From Crossiella sp. CA-258035 (GTDB taxonomy: Bacteria > Actinomycetota > Actinomycetes > Mycobacteriales > Pseudonocardiaceae), in the NCBI RefSeq assembly GCF_030064675.1, contig NZ_CP116413.1, positions 1,087,001 through 1,151,000 on the forward strand: a stretch of 64,000 nt of DNA, in the 5' to 3' direction. The stretch's first letter is position 1; every line of letters begins with the position of its first letter. The notes beneath the pieces were generated by a model. The model saw nothing but the letters and a program-made list of their open reading frames with translations. It did no database searches and was not told the DNA's origin. A program made the position numbers and the translations under genes. Positions 8,408-17,352 of this stretch are shown piece after piece.

Positions 8408-9833
8408 ACCACAGCTCCACCGCCTCAGCTGGGCCGTCGGCTCCTTCGGGACCGGCGGCCCACGCTATGTGTCCGTCCGGCCGGATCAGCAGCGCCGCGG
8501 CCGGCGGGTTCTCGGTCTTGGCCGAGACCACCGGCACGCCCTCGGCCCGGAACTCCTGCTCGCCGAGGTTGAGCAGCAGGCCCTTGCCGGGCCGGAGCAG
8601 CTCGGCCAGCCGGACCGGTTCGCCGTCCACCGCCAGCGGCAGGTCGGCGAGGAAGGTGCCGGTCAGCGGATGCGCGCCGGGCAGGTCGTAGGACAGCGTG
8701 GTGCTGGTGGTGATCGCGGCCAGCCGGTCGTTGACCTCCGGGATGTCCAGCAGGCCGTCCAGCAGCTCGCGCAGCGCGGTGACCTGCTCACCCGGCCTGG
8801 ACAGCGCGAACTGGGCCCTGGTGTTGGTCAGCACCCGCTCGGCGACCGGCCTGCGCTCCCGCTCGTAGGTCTCGAGCAGGTCCTCCCGGCCGCGCAGGGC
8901 GGCGAGGAGCTTCCAGCCGAGGTTCATCGCGTCGCCGAAGCCCAGGTTGAGGCCCTGGCCGCCGAAGGGCGCGTGCACGTGCGCGGCATCGCCGGCCAGC
9001 AGCACCCGGCCGCAGCGGTAGCTCTCGGCGATCCGGCTGTTGTCCCGGAACCGGGACAGCCAGCGCGGGGAGTGCGCGCCGAGGTCGGTGCCGATCACCA
9101 CGCGCAGGGCCGCCCGCAGCTCCTCCAGGGTCGGCTCGCCGTGCTCGGGTCCCGGTTCGTCGAACAGCGTGGGCACCACCCGGTGCAGGCCGTCGCCGAG
9201 CGGGCCGATGAAGATCATGCCGGTGTCGGTGCGGGTCATGCCGGTCCGCGGCGGCTCCTCGGTGAGCACCACGTCGCCGAGCAGGCTGGCGGTCTCACCG
9301 GTGCTGCCGGGGAAGCCGATCCCGGCCAGCTTGCGCACGGTGCTGCGGCCGCCGTCGCAGCCGATGAGGTAGTCCGCGGTCGCCGTGTACGTCCCTTGTG
9401 GACTGTCCACAGTGACCTGAACGCGGTCGGCGTCCTGGGCGAGCGCGGTCACCGTGTGGCCGCGGCGCAGGTCGGCGCCGAGCCGGGTGGCGTGCCCGGC
9501 CAGCAGGAGTTCGGTCTCGTGCTGCGCGATCCGCAGCACGTACGGGTGCGCGGTGGGCAGGCGGTCGTAGGTCAGCCAGGTCGGCAGGCCGCTGAAGTGG
9601 CCCGCGCCCCAGCGGTGCGCGTCGGCGGGCAGGTGGTCCAGCAGGCCGCGCTGGTCGAACAGGTCGAGGGTGCGGCCGCCGATGCCGAAGGCCTTGGAGA
9701 AGGTGCTGGGCTCGGTGAGCCGTTCGAGCACGGTGACGGACGCGCCGCCCAGGCGCAGTTCGGCGGCCAGCAGCAGGCCGATCGGTCCGGCGCCGATGAC
9801 GAGCACGTCGGAGTGGGATTTCGCGAAGTTCAT
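8385..9833 (-). CDS. FAD-dependent aromatic hydroxylase/monooxygenase
   Basis: This 482-aa protein belongs to the class A flavoprotein monooxygenases (PHBH/MhpA/polyketide hydroxylase type). Visible motifs are the dinucleotide site VLVIGAGPIGLLLAAEL (about residues 10-26), the DG motif LIGCDGGRSTVR, and the second FAD motif LLAGDAAHVHAPFGGQGLN, followed by a thioredoxin-like C-terminal domain. It hydroxylates an aromatic or polyketide-like compound using NAD(P)H and O2; resistance enzymes for antibiotics share this family. The ATG at 9833 is preferred to an upstream in-frame GTG because the FAD motif then sits at the normal distance. It is divergent from ohrR. Confidence 0.82.
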   Translation of the reverse strand: MNFAKSHSDVLVIGAGPIGLLLAAELRLGGASVTVLERLTEPSTFSKAFGIGGRTLDLFDQRGLLDHLPADAHRWGAGHFSGLPTWLTYDRLPTAHPYVLRIAQHETELLLAGHATRLGADLRRGHTVTALAQDADRVQVTVDSPQGTYTATADYLIGCDGGRSTVRKLAGIGFPGSTGETASLLGDVVLTEEPPRTGMTRTDTGMIFIGPLGDGLHRVVPTLFDEPGPEHGEPTLEELRAALRVVIGTDLGAHSPRWLSRFRDNSRIAESYRCGRVLLAGDAAHVHAPFGGQGLNLGFGDAMNLGWKLLAALRGREDLLETYERERRPVAERVLTNTRAQFALSRPGEQVTALRELLDGLLDIPEVNDRLAAITTSTTLSYDLPGAHPLTGTFLADLPLAVDGEPVRLAELLRPGKGLLLNLGEQEFRAEGVPVVSAKTENPPAAALLIRPDGHIAWAAGPEGADGPAEAVELWFSRPDPW

Positions 9834-9943
9834 GTGGTTTCCCCAGAGGTGATCCCTCGGCCGGGCGCTCAGATGGCCGGGCCGGGTGCTGCGGACCAAG
9901 CTAGCCCGAGGGGGGAGCGGGCGACACCGAATTACCGGTTAGA

Positions 9944-9961
9944 TTGTGCACAACTCAATTG
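9944..9961. promoter_or_regulatory. OhrR-type operator
   Basis: TTGTGCACAA (9944-9953) is a perfect palindrome and is followed by CAATTG at 9956-9961, giving two spaced ATTGTGC-like half sites about 50 nt before ohrR. OhrR proteins bind AT-rich palindromes in exactly this position; the assignment to the adjacent regulator is inference. Confidence 0.55.
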
Positions 9962-10008
9962 TGCGCTACTGTTGCTCTCAGAACGACGACGGAGCGAGGT
10001 GGAACGAG

Positions 10009-10464
10009 ATGGCGGGACAGGATCCGCTGGCGCTGGACTCCCAGCTGTGCTTCTCGCTGTACGCCGCCTCGCGGGCGGTCACCGCGCTGTACCGGCCGAT
10101 GCTGGACGAACTGGGCCTGACCTATCCGCAGTACCTGGTGCTGCTGGTGCTCTGGGAACGCGGCCCGGTCTCGGTGAAGGAACTGGGCGAAGCGCTGCAC
10201 CTGGACTCCGGCACGCTCTCCCCGCTGCTCAAGCGGATGGAGTCGGCGGGCCTGCTCCAGCGGCGGCGCAGCGCCGAGGACGAGCGCAGTGTCCTCATCG
10301 AGCCGACCGGGAAGGGCAGCGACCTCCGGGCGAGGGCGCGCGAGATCCCGGAACGGCTGACCTGCGGTATGGGACTGCCCCTTGACGAGCTGACCGAGCT
10401 GCACACGCGGCTGCGGCGGCTGAACGACTCGATGTCAGCAGTACGAGAGAAAGAAGGCCAGTGA
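10009..10464 (+). CDS. ohrR: Organic peroxide sensor, MarR family (OhrR)
   Basis: The 151-aa MarR protein has the OhrR-specific reactive cysteine near the N terminus (C14 in [10 protein letters not shown]), a winged helix with [24 protein letters not shown], and the wing residues DERSV. OhrR represses ohr until an organic hydroperoxide oxidises the Cys. The ATG at 10009 has GAGGTGG upstream; the longer GTG start at 9946 would lie inside the operator. Its stop and the ohr start share one base (TGATG), so the pair is translationally coupled. Confidence 0.92.
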   Translation: MAGQDPLALDSQLCFSLYAASRAVTALYRPMLDELGLTYPQYLVLLVLWERGPVSVKELGEALHLDSGTLSPLLKRMESAGLLQRRRSAEDERSVLIEPTGKGSDLRARAREIPERLTCGMGLPLDELTELHTRLRRLNDSMSAVREKEGQ

Positions 10465-10883
10465 TGAGCGTGCTCTACACCGCGGAAGCCACCGCGACCG
10501 GCAGCGGCCGGGGCGGCGAGATCGTCTCCTCCGACGGCGTGCTGGACGAGAGCCTGGCGGTGCCGAAGGAGCTCGGCGGCGCGGGCGGCGAAGGCACCAA
10601 CCCGGAGCAGCTGTTCGCCGCGGGTTACGCCGCCTGCTTCAACGGCGCCCTGCAGCTGGTGGCCCGCAACAACAAGACCCCGGTCGACGGCTCCTCGGTC
10701 AACGCCAAGGTCGGCATCGGCCCGAACGGCAACGGCGGCTTCCAGCTGACCGTGGCCCTCGCGGTCACCGTGCCGGGGGTCGAAAGGGCAGTCGCGGAGG
10801 ACCTCGTGGCCAAGGCGCACCAGGTCTGCCCCTACTCCAACGCCACCCGTGGCAACATCGACGTGCAGGTCACGGTCGTCTGA
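10464..10883 (+). CDS. ohr: Organic hydroperoxide resistance protein (Ohr)
   Basis: This 139-aa thiol peroxidase of the Ohr/OsmC fold has both catalytic cysteines, C58 in [12 protein letters not shown] and C122 in [12 protein letters not shown], plus the conserved [21 protein letters not shown]-type helix region around them. It reduces lipid and organic hydroperoxides in the cytoplasm using lipoylated donors. It is cotranscribed with ohrR and is followed directly by a strong intrinsic terminator. Confidence 0.95.
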   Translation: MSVLYTAEATATGSGRGGEIVSSDGVLDESLAVPKELGGAGGEGTNPEQLFAAGYAACFNGALQLVARNNKTPVDGSSVNAKVGIGPNGNGGFQLTVALAVTVPGVERAVAEDLVAKAHQVCPYSNATRGNIDVQVTVV

Positions 10884-10897
10884 CCAACCCGCACGCA

Positions 10898-10940
10898 GAC
10901 CCACTCACCGCGACCCCCAGGCGGTGAGTGGGTCTTTTTT
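10898..10940 (+). terminator. Intrinsic terminator of ohrR-ohr
   Basis: A perfect 14-bp stem (GACCCACTCACCGC at 10898-10911 with its complement at 10921-10934), a 9-nt loop and six T residues (10935-10940) lie 14 nt after the ohr stop. The T-run touches the stop of the convergent PPE-like gene. Confidence 0.95.
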
Positions 10941-12184
10941 CACGACTCGCCGATCACCGGCGGTGAGGCCGACCGGCTGTCCCCGAAGAGGTCCTCGGTC
11001 TCCAGCAGGTAGGTGGGCCGCTCGTGCTCCAGGTCCTCCTCACGGGGCGCACCGGCCGCCAGCGGCATGCCGTGCACCGCCGCCGCGCCGGGACGAGCCC
11101 CGCTGGTCCCGGCCGAACCGGCCCCCGGCCCACCGCCCCGCCCGACTCCGGCCGCCCCACCGGGCCTGCCTGCGCCAGGCGTACCCGACCCGCTCCCGCC
11201 CGGCCCGAAACCCCGACCCGCCGGGGCCGCCCCGAACCCAGCCCCGAGCCCGCCCGGTCCAGCACCGGTTGCGCCTGGCCCAGCGCCAGCCTGGCCACCC
11301 CCGAGCCCGGCTCCGCCACCAGCCCCGGCCCCACCAGCCCCGGCCCCACCGGCTGGCCCGACGCCGGTCCCACCAGCCGGACCTCCTTGCGGCGCAACCC
11401 AACCGGCCGGATCAGTGCGGTCACCACCCGGCACCACGGGGCCAGGACCGGTCCCGCCACCAGAGCCAGGACCGGTCCCGCCGCCGGGGCCGTCAACTCC
11501 CCGGCCGTACCCGCCGCCGGTCCGCCCGCCGCCGGGCCTGCCGCGGCCACCGTCGCGCCCGCCACCACCGGGCCGGACCACCGACACGTCACCGCCCGCC
11601 TCCTGCGGAGTGGTCCAGTTCGGCAACTTGGTCACGTTGTCGTTCTTGCGCTCGCCGTACCCGGCGAGCACCAGCTGGTTGTCCGCGGTGCCCGCGCGGA
11701 ACTGCTCGATCTGCCGGTCCAGGTCGGTGGTGTAGGGCTGGATCTTGTTCAGCAGGTTGTCCTGCGGGGGATCGGCAGGCACCGGCTTGAGCCGGTTCTT
11801 GCAGCCGTACCAGTCGGTGGTCTGCTGGGCGACGGCCTTCGCGGTGCCCTCGGCCATGGTCCGCGCGGTGTCGGCATAACCGGCCAGCGGACTGAGCTGC
11901 CGCCGCGCGGCCTCAGCCGCCTCGCCCTGCCAGACCCCGCGCGAGGCCGTGATCACCTTCTCGATGTGCTCGCTGATGAGCCCGTAGTCCTTGGCCGCCT
12001 TGGCCCAGGTCTGCTCGATCGGGACCAGTCCGGCGGTCGGGGTCTTGGCCTCCACGTGGAACCACCGGTAGATCTGGTCCCCGCTGTGGCCTTCCGGACG
12101 GGGAGTGTCCACGGTGATGAGACCGGCCGCGGTCAGTCCGCCCGCGGTCGCGCCCGCGGCGAGCAGGAGGAGTGGCAGAGGCAT
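10940..12184 (-). CDS. PPE-like type VII secretion substrate with Gly/Pro-rich linker
   Basis: The 414-aa protein has an N-terminal helical part (about residues 30-200: YRWFHVE, a long heptad-like region, WQGEAAEAARRQ) resembling PPE/WXG100-superfamily proteins. Next comes a roughly 150-residue low-complexity Gly-rich region, then a conserved-looking tail (HERPTYLLETEDLFG ... PPVIG). Tails of this kind recur in actinomycete ESX-like substrates, and PVIG-like endings recur in the second PPE-like gene of this window. It overlaps the upstream DUF3558 gene at a TGATG junction. Function on secretion is unknown; the Gly-rich repeats could also reflect a cell-wall-spanning spacer. Confidence 0.7.
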   Translation of the reverse strand: MPLPLLLLAAGATAGGLTAAGLITVDTPRPEGHSGDQIYRWFHVEAKTPTAGLVPIEQTWAKAAKDYGLISEHIEKVITASRGVWQGEAAEAARRQLSPLAGYADTARTMAEGTAKAVAQQTTDWYGCKNRLKPVPADPPQDNLLNKIQPYTTDLDRQIEQFRAGTADNQLVLAGYGERKNDNVTKLPNWTTPQEAGGDVSVVRPGGGGRDGGRGRPGGGRTGGGYGRGVDGPGGGTGPGSGGGTGPGPVVPGGDRTDPAGWVAPQGGPAGGTGVGPAGGAGAGGAGAGGGAGLGGGQAGAGPGATGAGPGGLGAGFGAAPAGRGFGPGGSGSGTPGAGRPGGAAGVGRGGGPGAGSAGTSGARPGAAAVHGMPLAAGAPREEDLEHERPTYLLETEDLFGDSRSASPPVIGES

Positions 12185-12783
12185 CAGCGGCCACCTTTCA
12201 GCGTGCTGACCACCTGTTCGAGGATCTTGACGCCCCGGGGACAGGGATCGGCGAAGTCAGCGGGCTGGTCCGCGCCGCTCTTCAACTGGAGACCGACCGG
12301 GACCAGGACGGTGTTGGACACCGCCACGTTGACCTGGCACTCACCGGACTTCTGGTCATCGTCGTCGGCGATCACCGCTGGATAGCCGGACACTTCCAGC
12401 GGTTGCCACAGCGCGAAGGCGTTCCGGCGGCCGTAGAGCCGGTCGAGGCCACCGAGCTGGGTGTTGATGGCGAGCGAGAAGTCGATCCTGGCCGGGGTGT
12501 CGGTGGCGATCCAGCGGCAGGTCTTGCCGAGCGGACTGTCCTCGGGCTTGCCCGGCACGGCGACGCCGAGCTGGGCGAGCTGGGGTTCGGCGAGCAGGCG
12601 GCAGGGATCGGGCACGAACGGCGCGGTGTCCAGCTCGGGCTGGGCCAGCGGTGGCGCACCGTGCTGGTTCGCGCTGCTGGAGGTGGTCGGGGTGCCGGGG
12701 ACGGCGGCGCATCCGGTGAGCACCAGCGCGGCGCAGAGTCCGCCCACGACAAGCGGGTGGAGACGGTTGGCAGTCACGTTCAT
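12184..12783 (-). CDS. DUF3558-type lipoprotein
   Basis: This 199-aa protein has a signal peptide ending in a lipobox (LVLTGCAAVPG), so it should be lipidated and anchored outside the membrane. The body fits DUF3558, with PDPCRLLAEPQL near the start, CRW and C-x-V motifs. The family is frequent beside ESX-like genes in Pseudonocardiaceae and has no known activity. Both ends overlap neighbours through start/stop junctions, which ties it tightly into a three-gene operon. Confidence 0.82.
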   Translation of the reverse strand: MNVTANRLHPLVVGGLCAALVLTGCAAVPGTPTTSSSANQHGAPPLAQPELDTAPFVPDPCRLLAEPQLAQLGVAVPGKPEDSPLGKTCRWIATDTPARIDFSLAINTQLGGLDRLYGRRNAFALWQPLEVSGYPAVIADDDDQKSGECQVNVAVSNTVLVPVGLQLKSGADQPADFADPCPRGVKILEQVVSTLKGGR

Positions 12784-13148
12784 CCCTCGCGCTTGATGAT
12801 GGACCGGTTGACGCCTTCGGCGCTCGCGTACTGCTTCTTGGCCGCGATCAACTTGTCCAGCATGCTTTGCACCGCGGCTCGATAGGCAAGGTTGGCAGAT
12901 GAATGCGTGCCCGGAGCCATGTCCAGGGTGCGTTCGATGATCTTTTCCATGCCGTCAGGGCTGTATGGATCTTGGCTGGGCGGAATCGCCATTTGCCGAG
13001 TCCACTTGACGTCTGCATTGATCTTCACGATCGCGTCCCTGGCCTCCATGAGGCCGTTGATCAGGGCATCTAGCTGCCCCACATCGACCACGAACCGGCT
13101 GCCCCCGCCGAAGTCGATCGACACCTTCGTATCGCGTGGAACCCCCAC
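12780..13148 (-). CDS. Small helical PE/WXG100-like protein
   Basis: The 122-aa protein begins with a short beta-like segment (TKVSIDFGGGSRFVVDV) followed by two long predicted helices (about residues 25-60 and 85-115), the size and shape of the small partner that pairs with a PPE-like protein in type VII secretion. No WXG motif is visible. The GTG at 13148 has a GGGGGA ribosome site 7 nt upstream and is the first gene of the operon. The pairing role is inferred from order (small helical gene, then PPE-like gene), which is repeated at 54.7-56.9 kb. Confidence 0.6.
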   Translation of the reverse strand: MGVPRDTKVSIDFGGGSRFVVDVGQLDALINGLMEARDAIVKINADVKWTRQMAIPPSQDPYSPDGMEKIIERTLDMAPGTHSSANLAYRAAVQSMLDKLIAAKKQYASAEGVNRSIIKREG

Positions 13149-13267
13149 CGAATTTTCCCCCGTCCCCTGGCAAATCGCCTACAGGAAGAGTTATCGGCGG
13201 TTAGGACGAGAATGCGTCCGGATCAGTTCCGGTCCACCCGAAAGGCGTATCGGAACACCTAGAGAAA

Positions 13268-14497
13268 TCAAATCGTTCGGGGCGTGAATTCCACCGGAAG
13301 TTCGTACACCCCGCGCATGATCGCGCTCGGCCACCAGCGCAGCTCCTCCACCGGCACCGCCAGGCGCAGGTCCGGCAGGTAGCGCAGCACCGTGCTGATC
13401 GCGACCTCGCCCAGCACCCTGGACATCGACTGGCCGACGCACACGTGTGGGCCGTGGCCGAAGGCGATGTGGTGGCTGCCGCGGCGGTAGGGGTCGAACT
13501 CGGCTGGCGAGTCGAAGACCTCGGGGTCGTGGTTGGCCGACAGCAGGGAGACCAGCACCGGTTCGCCGGTCTGCACGAGCTGGCCGCCGATGGTGACCGG
13601 CTCGATGGCGAAGCGCCAGGTGGCGTTGCGCACCGGGCCCGCGTAGCGCAGCACCTCCTCGACGATCGCGCCGAGGGTGCTCGGGTCGGTGCGGGCCAGC
13701 TCGGCGTACTTGGGCTGGCGGAGCAGGGTGAGCAGGCCGTTGCCGATCAGGGCGACCGTGGTCTCGTGGCCGGAGATCATCAGCAGGAAGACCATCGAGG
13801 TGACCTCGTCGGCGCTGAGGATCTTCTTGTCCTGCAGGCCGACCAGCGCGGTCACCAGGTCGTCGGCCGGCTGCTCGCGCTTCATCGCGACCAGGCCGTG
13901 CACGTAGCGCTCCAGCGAGTCGGTGACGCCCCAGACCTCGTCGATCGCGGCGACCTCGGAGGAGTCGATCACCGCGGCCCAGCGGTGGTAGTTGGCGCGG
14001 TCCTCCTGCGGCATGCCGAGCAGGTCGCAGATGATGGTCACCGGCAGCGGGTAGGCCAGCTCGGCGATCAGGTCCGCCTTGCCGTTGCGGGAGAACTCGC
14101 GCAGCGCCTGCTCGGTCAGCCTGCGGCAGCGCTCGCGCAACCGTTCCATCCGCTGGGCGCTGAACAGCGCGCTGACCGCCTGGCGCTGGCGGGCGTGGTC
14201 CGGCGGGTCCGAGTTGAGCATGTTGCGGGCCAGGGTCGGGCGGTGGTCGAAGGGCAGGCCCATGCCGGAGCGCTGCCACACCACGTTCGCCTTGGCCGGG
14301 CTCTTGTGCAGCTTCGGGTGGCCCAGCGCCTCCAGCGCGTCCTCGTACCGGGTCACCAGCCAGGCCCAGGCCCCGCCGGGCAGGTCGATCCGGTGCACCG
14401 GCGAGTGCTTGCGCAGCCAGTCGTAGGCCGGGTACGGGTTGGCGTCGAACTCCGCGCCGTGCAGGCGCGGGCACACGCCGGGTTCCTCAGTGGCCAC
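13268..14497 (-). CDS. Cytochrome P450
   Basis: This 409-aa soluble bacterial P450 has the I-helix motif ISGHETT, the K-helix ExxR (EEVLR), and the heme loop FGHGPHVCVGQ with C353 as axial thiolate. It would use ferredoxin and O2 to hydroxylate a small molecule; the substrate is unknown. I chose GTG 14497 because GGTGAG lies just upstream and the usual P450 N terminus follows; the 40 extra residues of the longer frame are unlike P450. It may belong with the biosynthetic-looking genes at 14.6-19.9 kb, but strand and spacing do not prove it. Confidence 0.9.
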   Translation of the reverse strand: MATEEPGVCPRLHGAEFDANPYPAYDWLRKHSPVHRIDLPGGAWAWLVTRYEDALEALGHPKLHKSPAKANVVWQRSGMGLPFDHRPTLARNMLNSDPPDHARQRQAVSALFSAQRMERLRERCRRLTEQALREFSRNGKADLIAELAYPLPVTIICDLLGMPQEDRANYHRWAAVIDSSEVAAIDEVWGVTDSLERYVHGLVAMKREQPADDLVTALVGLQDKKILSADEVTSMVFLLMISGHETTVALIGNGLLTLLRQPKYAELARTDPSTLGAIVEEVLRYAGPVRNATWRFAIEPVTIGGQLVQTGEPVLVSLLSANHDPEVFDSPAEFDPYRRGSHHIAFGHGPHVCVGQSMSRVLGEVAISTVLRYLPDLRLAVPVEELRWWPSAIMRGVYELPVEFTPRTI

Positions 14498-14638
14498 GTT
14501 CTCACCATGCCAGACCGGGGGGTGGTGAATCTCCCGCCGCTCGGTGGGCACCGGGCTCACCAGCGGATGAACCGGGTGTGATGTTGCTGTCACCGGCTGC
14601 TGCGGGGGCTCCACCACTCCCCGGACACTGACAGCCGC

Positions 14639-15712
14639 TCAGCCCAGCCGCAACCTCGCGACCCTGCCTTTCTCCCCCGCGGCCCAGCAGGACAGGTCCG
14701 GCGTGCAGTCCACGGTGTCGAAGCTGCCCGCGTCGAACTGCCGCCAGTGCCGCCCGCCGTCCAGGCTCAGGTCGCTGCCGGAGGGCCCGACCGCGAGCAC
14801 GCCGACCATGGAGTGCGGCAGCCAGGTCGCGCCGGACCGGTAGCCGGCCGGGGCCTGCGGCGGCACCTGCCAGCCGCGGCCGCCGTCACCGGTGCGGGCC
14901 AGCGCGTCCTTGGCCGTGTTCGGGTTCTCGAAGTCACCGCCGATGGCGATGCCGGTGCGCCGGTCGCGGAAGGCCAGCGCGAACACGCCCGCGGTGGGCT
15001 TGCTGGCCAGCGGGGTGTCGCTGACCGACCAGGTGCGGCCGCGGTCGCTGGTGTGGAAGACCCTGGCCCTGGCGCCGCCGCCGGTGGCGATCCAGGCGTC
15101 GCGGGGGCCCGAGGTGACCAGGCACTGGCCGCTGGCGGCGAACCCGGCCTCGCCGGGCAGCGCGTCCGGCATGCCCGCGCTGGGCAGCACGGTCCAGCTG
15201 CGGCCGCCGTCCTCGGTGGAGAGCACCCGGACCTTGCCGTCCACCGGGTCGCTCATGGCCAGGCCGTGCCGCCGGTCGAAGAAGCCGACGCAGTCGTAGA
15301 AGGCCTTGGGGTCGGTGTTGCGGAAGGACTCGGTCCAGCTCCGGCCGCCGTCGCTGGTCCGGTAGATCCGGGACTGCTCGCCCTCGCCGATGGTCAGCGC
15401 CACCGCGGTGCGCGCGTCGAATGCCTCGATGTCACGGAACTGGAGCTCGGCCGCGCCGGGCGGGCTCACGTCCTGCCAGCTGCGCCCGCCGTCCACGGTG
15501 CGCAGCACGGTGCCCTTGCTGCCGCCCAGCCAGGCCACCTCCCGGTTCACCGCGGCCAGGCCGCGGAAGCGGGCGTCGGTGCCACTGGGCTGGAGTTCCC
15601 AGTGGAGTTTCGTGGCCGAGGTCACCTCGGCGGTCGTCGCCGCGGCGGGAACGGCGGCGGAGCAGGTCAGCACGGCCGCGACACACGGCCCGATCAGGGC
15701 GAACCACCTCAT
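14639..15712 (-). CDS. Secreted BNR/Ycf48-like beta-propeller protein
   Basis: The 357-aa precursor has a Sec signal peptide (ALIGPCVAAVLTCSAAVPAAA). The rest is built of repeating blades, each with a BNR/Asp-box motif (TVDGGRSWQD, TSDGGRSWTE, TEDGGRSWTV, TSDRGRTWSV, TGDGGRGWQV, SLDGGRHWRQ), as in sialidase-like and photosystem-II-assembly (Ycf48-like) propellers. No sialidase catalytic Arg triad could be assigned, so a binding role outside the cell is more likely than glycosidase activity. It is transcribed away from the PLP enzyme gene across a 347-nt structured gap. Confidence 0.75.
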   Translation of the reverse strand: MRWFALIGPCVAAVLTCSAAVPAAATTAEVTSATKLHWELQPSGTDARFRGLAAVNREVAWLGGSKGTVLRTVDGGRSWQDVSPPGAAELQFRDIEAFDARTAVALTIGEGEQSRIYRTSDGGRSWTESFRNTDPKAFYDCVGFFDRRHGLAMSDPVDGKVRVLSTEDGGRSWTVLPSAGMPDALPGEAGFAASGQCLVTSGPRDAWIATGGGARARVFHTSDRGRTWSVSDTPLASKPTAGVFALAFRDRRTGIAIGGDFENPNTAKDALARTGDGGRGWQVPPQAPAGYRSGATWLPHSMVGVLAVGPSGSDLSLDGGRHWRQFDAGSFDTVDCTPDLSCWAAGEKGRVARLRLG

Positions 15713-16059
15713 GACGGCGGAAACTACCCGCTCTACCGCGCCTGTGGCAGGGGTCCAGGCGATGCAAAGTCTTTGCCGCCGGTTCGCACGATCGGCCTAG
15801 TCCAGCGCGCTGTTGGCGGCTAGATTCCGGACAGACCCGGCGCACCGGCCACACCGGCCGCAGGCGGCGGGTGCGGGTAAAAGCGCTGGTGACAGCGTCA
15901 AGTGGGAAAAGTGTGGCGGCTACCGGAGGAACCAACCGGCAGTTTTAGCCACATAATCGGTCAGCTGTATTTCTTCGTGGTCTGCGGCTCGCCGGTCTGG
16001 GTTACTGATTAACAGACAACCCAGCAGAGTCCCGGCTCTATGCGCAGGAGTAGAAAAAC
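15713..16059 (+). other. 347-nt intergenic leader with RNA-like structure
   Basis: No coding frame is convincing here. Three structures are visible on the + strand: CGCTG-GTGA-CAGCG (15884-15897, a GNRA tetraloop hairpin), GGCTACCGG pairing with CCGG and TAGCC across 15918-15950, and CTGGGTT/AACCCAG (15997-16003 with 16018-16024). The ribosome site AGGAG lies about 9 nt before the ATG at 16060. The stretch is richer in A/T than the genes. It could be a structured 5' leader of the PLP enzyme gene; it matches no riboswitch consensus I can recall. Confidence 0.4.
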
Positions 16060-17289
16060 ATGACGACAGCCCTCGCGCCGACCGCTAATTGGCCCTTCGC
16101 CGATCTTCTGGCCGTGGCCGAGTCCGTCAATGCGAAGGTCGATCCGCCCGTGGTGGACGGCGTGGTCGGCCCGACCATCGTCCAGAACGGCCGGGAGCTG
16201 GTGAACTTCGCGAGCATCAACTTCCTCAACCTGCACCAGCGGCCCGATATCCGCGACTACTTCATCAATGCGTCGAAGGCACACGGGCTGACCACCGGCG
16301 GTTCCCGCATGACCCAGGGGATCAGCCGCCCGCACCTGGAGATGGAGCAGGCGGTCTGCCGGGTCACCGGCAAGGAACGCACCATTTCTTTCGCCACCGG
16401 GCTGCTCGCGAACTTCGGATTCCTCAATGCGATGACGAAGTATTTCGACTTCGGTGACGGCCTCAAGTGCGACAACACCGACTCCGTCATCGTCATGGAC
16501 CGGCACGCGCACTGGAGCCTGCTCAAGGCGGCCGAGCACCTGGAGCACGGCAAGCGGCTGCACACCTTCCGGCACAACTCGCCGGAGGACCTGGAGAAGG
16601 TGCTCAAGCGCATCGACTCGCCCAAGGTCGTCGTGGTCATCGAGAGCGTGTACTCCGCTGACGGCAGCATCGCGCCGATGGGCCAGCTGATCGACATCTG
16701 CGAGAAGTACGGCGCGCTCAGCTTCGTCGACGACGCCAACGGCTTCATGCTCTACGGCACCGAGAACCGCCCGTTCCACGAGGAGTTCGCCGCGATGCGG
16801 CGGGCCACCTTCATCATGATGTCCTTCTCCAAGGCCATCGGCATCGAGGGCGGGGCGATCGCCGGACCGGCGGATGCCATCAACGCCTTCGAGATCACCT
16901 CGGGCACCTCGATGTTCACCGCGGCCATGCAGCCGCCCACCGCGGCCACCGTGGGCCACCTGATCAACATGCTGGACGCCGATCCGTCCATTGTGGACAA
17001 CTACCTGGCCAGGGTGGAGCGCTTCCGCGCCCGGCTGACCGAGATCGGCGCGCCGCCGTTCGAGACGCCCAGCTACATCACCTCGGTGCTGGTCGGCAAG
17101 GACGAGACCGCGGACCTGGTGAAGGAGGCCTTCGTGGAGAAGGGCTTCCTCATCCCGATGTTCATGTTCCCCGCGGTCAAGCGCAACCAGGCGGTCATGC
17201 GCCTGATCATCAACAACGACCACACCGACGAGCAGCTGGAGTACTTCCTCAGCACGCTCGCCGAGCTGAAGGACAAGTACAACTTCTGA
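16060..17289 (+). CDS. Alpha-oxoamine-synthase-like PLP enzyme (SPT/KBL/AONS family)
   Basis: The 409-aa fold-type I PLP enzyme resembles serine palmitoyltransferase, KBL and AONS, which condense an amino acid with an acyl-CoA or acyl-ACP and release CO2. Visible are the Gly-rich GGSRMTQG segment, the substrate loop DRHAHWSLL, the PLP-nitrogen Asp D224, and the Schiff-base lysine K258 (MMSFSKAIG). The usual DEAH is VDDAN here, so the His that contacts PLP O3' is Asn227, which is atypical. A terminator follows at once. With the adjacent N-acyltransferase-like, flavin-binding and methyltransferase genes it suggests a small biosynthetic locus. Product unknown. Confidence 0.78.
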   Translation: MTTALAPTANWPFADLLAVAESVNAKVDPPVVDGVVGPTIVQNGRELVNFASINFLNLHQRPDIRDYFINASKAHGLTTGGSRMTQGISRPHLEMEQAVCRVTGKERTISFATGLLANFGFLNAMTKYFDFGDGLKCDNTDSVIVMDRHAHWSLLKAAEHLEHGKRLHTFRHNSPEDLEKVLKRIDSPKVVVVIESVYSADGSIAPMGQLIDICEKYGALSFVDDANGFMLYGTENRPFHEEFAAMRRATFIMMSFSKAIGIEGGAIAGPADAINAFEITSGTSMFTAAMQPPTAATVGHLINMLDADPSIVDNYLARVERFRARLTEIGAPPFETPSYITSVLVGKDETADLVKEAFVEKGFLIPMFMFPAVKRNQAVMRLIINNDHTDEQLEYFLSTLAELKDKYNF

Positions 17290-17303
17290 GTCAGGGCAAC
17301 AAG

Positions 17304-17336
17304 AAGAGGCGGTCCCGGGTGGGGACCGCCTCTTTT
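17304..17336 (+). terminator. Intrinsic terminator after the PLP enzyme gene
   Basis: A 13-bp stem (AAGAGGCGGTCCC at 17304-17316 with its complement from 17322) and a 5-nt loop end in TTTT, 14 nt after the stop. The stem also faces the convergent acyltransferase gene ending at 17353, so it may act in both directions. Confidence 0.9.
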
Positions 17337-17352
17337 GCCGCGCCGGTGCTGG

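Noticed and set aside
15860-16059. Known riboswitch (c-di-AMP, cobalamin or c-di-GMP class)
   Set aside because: Some short matches to conserved bases exist, but no class consensus could be assembled; it is kept only as an unassigned structured leader.
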